From Arcicella gelida (lineage in GTDB: Bacteria; Bacteroidota; Bacteroidia; Cytophagales; Spirosomataceae): a DNA stretch of 64,000 nucleotides. The translations under genes were made by a program, and so were the position numbers. The stretch is from NCBI RefSeq assembly GCF_034931025.1, contig NZ_JAYGIL010000030.1, forward strand, positions 12,176 to 76,175, written 5' to 3'. Under the pieces are notes generated by a model. That model saw only the letters and a list, made by a program, of their open reading frames with translations, was not told the DNA's origin and searched no databases. This document shows, piece by piece, positions 61,236-64,000 of this stretch (the stretch's first letter is position 1; every line of letters starts with the position of its first letter).

Positions 61236-61889
61236 TTACTTCACGTGTTTTGCCAAATATTTTTTGATGGCTGCTGTCCAAATCTGATAACCTTTTTGAT
61301 TCAAATGTAATTTATCTGCTACAAAAATATCTTGCATCAATTCTCCATTGGGTAAATAAAAATGCTTTTGAACATCAATGAAATGAAGTTTTTTTTCTGA
61401 TTTACAATACGCTTCAATTAATTGATTTGCCTTTCTTTGTTGCTCTACAATTTTCACTCTAGCAATACTTGGACGAATAGCAATATAAGCCACCGTAGCT
61501 TTTGGCGTTTGTTTCTTTACTTTGCCGACAAATATTTTAAAATCTTCCAATACTGTTTCTGGACTCTTTCCTGATGCAATATCGTTGTCGCCTTCATACA
61601 CTAAAATGTATTTAGGTTGATATTTAGAGACAATTCTTTCGAAATACTCATTGGCATCGCTCATTACAGAACCTCCAAAACCTCTGTTAATGACAGAATA
61701 TCCTATTAAATCTTCTTTATAAGTAGTCCATAATCGAAACGATGAGCTTCCTACCAATAAAATCTGTTTGGGTGCTGGCATTGAAAGCGAATCGCTTTTT
61801 TCAAAGGCTTTGATTTCATTTTCAAATCGCTTCTGTGCGAAACCAAACTGACTAACTAAAAGGGCTACAATTAAAAGTAATTTTTTCAT
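61236..61889 (-). CDS. Exported SGNH/GDSL hydrolase
   Basis: A 217-residue exported esterase-like protein. ATG 61889 gives MKKLLLIVALLVSQFGFAQ, a clean signal peptide; the longer frame from 61913 overlaps ung and is rejected. SGNH blocks: ILLVGSSSFRLW (block I, nucleophile Ser), NRGFGGSVM (Gly block), VYEGDNDIASG (Asn block) and DKLHLNQKGYQIW (catalytic Asp and His). Such enzymes remove acyl groups from carbohydrates or lipids. It is in a ung-SGNH-TlpA run. Confidence 0.88.
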   Translation of the reverse strand: MKKLLLIVALLVSQFGFAQKRFENEIKAFEKSDSLSMPAPKQILLVGSSSFRLWTTYKEDLIGYSVINRGFGGSVMSDANEYFERIVSKYQPKYILVYEGDNDIASGKSPETVLEDFKIFVGKVKKQTPKATVAYIAIRPSIARVKIVEQQRKANQLIEAYCKSEKKLHFIDVQKHFYLPNGELMQDIFVADKLHLNQKGYQIWTAAIKKYLAKHVK

Positions 61890-61906
61890 AGAAGATTTTG
61901 AGTTTT

Positions 61907-62572
61907 TTACCATTGAATACCAGCAAGTCCTTTACTTGCTAAATATTCGTTGGCTTTTGAAAAATGATGATTTCCAAACCAACCGCCCGAATTAGCTGCC
62001 ATTGGCGAAGGATGTTTAGATTTCAAAACTAAGTGTTTTGAGGCATTAATTACCGCTCCTTTGTCCTGAGCATACTTTCCCCAAAGCATAAAAACTACTC
62101 CTTCTTTTTCTTCAGAAATACATTTAATGACGGCATCGGTGAAAGTTTCCCAACCTTTTTTCTGATGCGAACCCGCCTCAGAAGCCCTGACCGTTAAAGT
62201 AGCATTTAATAATAATACGCCTTGGTTTGCCCAGCGTTCTAAATTGCCAGATTTAGGAATTGGAAGGTCTAAATCATTTTTAATTTCTTTGAAAATATTA
62301 ATCAACGAAGGTGGTGCCGATACTCCATCATTCACTGAAAAAGAAAGTCCCATCGCTTGTCCAGCTCCATGATAAGGGTCTTGCCCCAGAATCACTACTT
62401 TAGTTTCGTTAAAAGGACATTTATCGAAAGCGTTAAAAATTAGTTTTCCGGGTGGATATACCGTTCCAGCAGTATATTCGTTTTTAACAAAGTCAACTAA
62501 GGTTTTAAAATAAGGTTTTTCAAATTCTGGACTCAATCTTTCTTTCCAAGAATCTTCAATTTTTACGTTCAT
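61907..62572 (-). CDS. ung: Uracil-DNA glycosylase
   Basis: Family 1 uracil-DNA glycosylase, 221 residues, normal length. The water-activating loop VVILGQDPYHGAGQAMGLSF lies near 60-79 (Asp66), FVMLWGKYAQDKG near 159, and the leucine-loop HPSPMAANSGGWFG near 188. It removes uracil from DNA during base-excision repair. Starts the ung-SGNH-TlpA run; apaG is divergent. Confidence 0.96.
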   Translation of the reverse strand: MNVKIEDSWKERLSPEFEKPYFKTLVDFVKNEYTAGTVYPPGKLIFNAFDKCPFNETKVVILGQDPYHGAGQAMGLSFSVNDGVSAPPSLINIFKEIKNDLDLPIPKSGNLERWANQGVLLLNATLTVRASEAGSHQKKGWETFTDAVIKCISEEKEGVVFMLWGKYAQDKGAVINASKHLVLKSKHPSPMAANSGGWFGNHHFSKANEYLASKGLAGIQW

Positions 62573-62670
62573 TCTTCAATGGGTTTTAATAAATTTATCA
62601 ATTACGTTGATTTTTCAGACAATGTAATGTAATTTTCGCTAAAATATATTGTAAAAAACTAATTAAAAAA

Positions 62671-63057
62671 ATGGTCTCAGCTATCACAAATGGTGTAAAG
62701 GTAAGCGTTTTGACCCACTTTCAACCTGAATATTCTAATCCATTTCAAGGAAATTTTGTTTTTTCATACCATATCAAAATTCATAATGGAAGCGATTATA
62801 CAGTAAAATTATTGCGTCGTCATTGGTACATCCATGATGCTAATGGCTTGGTGCGTGAAGTTGAAGGCGAAGGCGTAGTTGGTCAGCAACCAACTTTAGA
62901 ACCCGGGCAAACCTACGAATATACTAGCGGTTGTAATTTGAATACTTCGCTTGGTAAAATGGCGGGTACTTATCAGATGGAACGTATTTTTGATGGCAAG
63001 TTTTTCAATGTTGTTATTCCAGATTTTACGATGGTTGCTCCTTTTAGGATGAATTAA
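62671..63057 (+). CDS. apaG: ApaG family protein
   Basis: A 128-residue ApaG protein (fibronectin-III-like fold). Landmarks are FSYHIKIHNGSDYTVKLLRRHW near 30-51, the VVGQQPTLEPGQTYEYTSG segment near 71-89 and the GTYQMERIFDGKFFNVVIP end. ApaG has been linked to divalent-metal efflux in Salmonella, and the domain occurs in F-box proteins; its molecular role is unclear. Divergent from ung. Confidence 0.93.
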   Translation: MVSAITNGVKVSVLTHFQPEYSNPFQGNFVFSYHIKIHNGSDYTVKLLRRHWYIHDANGLVREVEGEGVVGQQPTLEPGQTYEYTSGCNLNTSLGKMAGTYQMERIFDGKFFNVVIPDFTMVAPFRMN

Positions 63058-63105
63058 TCAACATAATAAAATCACAAAACTCATTCACAAAATAAAAATC
63101 ACATT

Positions 63106-63879
63106 TTGATTAAAAGATATTTTCAATATTTACTTGCTTCCAAAAACGAACACGCAATTCATTCGCCTTTTGTTTTTCAGCTTTACACTAAAATTATTCT
63201 TGCAAAAAGTTTTCAATCTCCACATTTCAAAAGTATTGAAGCTTTGCGAAAAAGATTGTTGAAAAACGATAAAGTAATAGAAATTACAGATTTTGGAGCG
63301 GGTTCAAAGATTCATTCATCCAATTCAAGGCAAATCAAACAAATTGCTAAAAGTGCCGAAAAGCCCTCTAAATTTGGCAAATTACTTTTCAGACTCATTC
63401 AGCATTTTGAACCTAAAGTAATTTTTGATTTGGGCACTTCTTTCGGAATTACCACATTGTATGAAGCGAAAGCATTGCAAAATGCCAAAGTTATTACTTT
63501 TGAAGGTTGCCCGACAACAGCTAAAATTGCTCAAGAAAATTTTGACGAATTGTCTGCTAACAATATAGAAATCGTTGTAGGAAATTTAGATGAAACTTTG
63601 GCTACACAAATTGCTAAAACAGAAACAATTGATTTCGCTTTTTTTGATGCAAATCATCGCTTCGAGCCAACGGTAAAGTATTTTGAAATGTGCTTAACAA
63701 AAGCCAACGAATCATCTTTGTTTATTTTTGACGATATTCATTGGTCGGAAGAAATGCAAGAAGCTTGGCAATATATTAAAGCACATCCAAGCGTGATGAT
63801 TACGATAGATTTGTTCTTTATTGGTTTAGTTTTTTTCCGAAAGAATCAACCTAAACAACATTTTATCTTGAGATTTTAA
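63106..63879 (+). CDS. SAM-dependent methyltransferase
   Basis: A 257-residue class I methyltransferase with a TTG start (63106); no in-frame ATG precedes it and the next lies well inside the protein. The N-terminal helices (HAIHSPFVFQLYTKI near 18-32) are followed by the Rossmann core: motif I VIFDLGTSFGITTLYEAKAL near 104, acidic end VITFEGCP near 127, and the DFAFFDANH motif near 172. FIFDDIHWSEEMQEAW near 204 recalls O-methyltransferases of the class I family. Substrate unknown. Confidence 0.85.
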   Translation: MIKRYFQYLLASKNEHAIHSPFVFQLYTKIILAKSFQSPHFKSIEALRKRLLKNDKVIEITDFGAGSKIHSSNSRQIKQIAKSAEKPSKFGKLLFRLIQHFEPKVIFDLGTSFGITTLYEAKALQNAKVITFEGCPTTAKIAQENFDELSANNIEIVVGNLDETLATQIAKTETIDFAFFDANHRFEPTVKYFEMCLTKANESSLFIFDDIHWSEEMQEAWQYIKAHPSVMITIDLFFIGLVFFRKNQPKQHFILRF

Positions 63880-63922
63880 GGAGGCTTCCCTTGAAAATTG
63901 TTTTTCGATATTGATTTAGAAT

Positions 63923-63952
63923 AAAATCCACTCATATTCTGGGTGGATTTTT
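63923..63952 (+). terminator. Terminator after the methyltransferase gene
   Basis: AAAATCCAC (63923-63931) pairs with GTGGATTTT (63943-63951), loop 11, T-run at the right end. Confidence 0.75.
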
Positions 63953-64000
63953 CATTTCACTTACGGTGATTTATTAAAAAAATACAATTTTATTTGACTT

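Noticed and set aside
1..64000. tRNA, rRNA, prophage or insertion sequence
   Set aside because: No TPsiC-like cloverleaf, rRNA segment, integrase or transposase could be found by reading.

Overview
The window comes from a member of the Bacteroidota, most likely the Cytophagales. This is inferred from gene content: a 2,420-residue SprA, the response regulator-phosphatase PorX, GldF, DUF4286 and DUF4199 proteins, TonB-linked outer-membrane proteins with CarboxypepD_reg-like N-termini, AT-rich DNA, few Shine-Dalgarno sequences, and TAnnTTTG-type -7 boxes. I cannot name the genus. There are no rRNA or tRNA genes, no prophage, no insertion sequence and no CRISPR array.

Layout. 1-6,193 (minus): a sugar-catabolism cluster with a DeoR-type regulator, a FucI-like isomerase, a secreted DUF1593/Sde182-type protein, split transketolase halves and the first codons of another exported protein. 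It carries a decayed copy of the DUF1593 gene end. 6,353-6,460 holds a signal peptide followed by a frameshift. 6,606-18,685 is mostly housekeeping: FAD/Fe-S dehydrogenase, MacB-type permease, acyltransferase, malate dehydrogenase, TatA, GatA, MltD-like transglycosylase, RuvA. 18,949-30,547 is sprA-gcvH followed by a dihydroorotase homologue that has lost most metal ligands, two DUF4199 proteins, gldF and a DUF4286 protein. 30,581-40,526 has a Tat-exported Gfo/Idh/MocA oxidoreductase, PorX, a DUF1028 protein, an FtsE-like ATPase, a TonB receptor, transaldolase/FSA and the SRP RNA gene (minus strand). 40,662-46,557 has a TPR lipoprotein, a TMEM220-like protein and an ABC ATPase next to an ABC-permease/M1-peptidase fusion.

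46,729-55,696 is a signalling region. A LytS/LytTR pair lies divergent to an outer-membrane barrel gene, with TGACARA direct repeats at exact 21-bp spacing between them. A four-gene operon (lipoprotein, membrane protein, HisKA_3 kinase, NarL-type regulator) lies divergent to two AidA/PixA-family inclusion-body-type genes, with palindromic operator-like sites between them. A nested hairpin cluster separates the two systems. 56,477-59,702 is a likely anti-phage module, an AAA/ABC-like ATPase plus HNH nuclease resembling Septu (PtuAB), with a helix-hairpin-helix-like insertion in the nuclease. The window ends with ung, an SGNH hydrolase, a TlpA-like thioredoxin, apaG and a methyltransferase.

Several intergenic regions carry arrays of degenerate 7-bp repeats. 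The words differ between arrays but the period is always seven. They recur at least eleven times, often touching stop or start codons, and are among the most unusual non-coding signals here.
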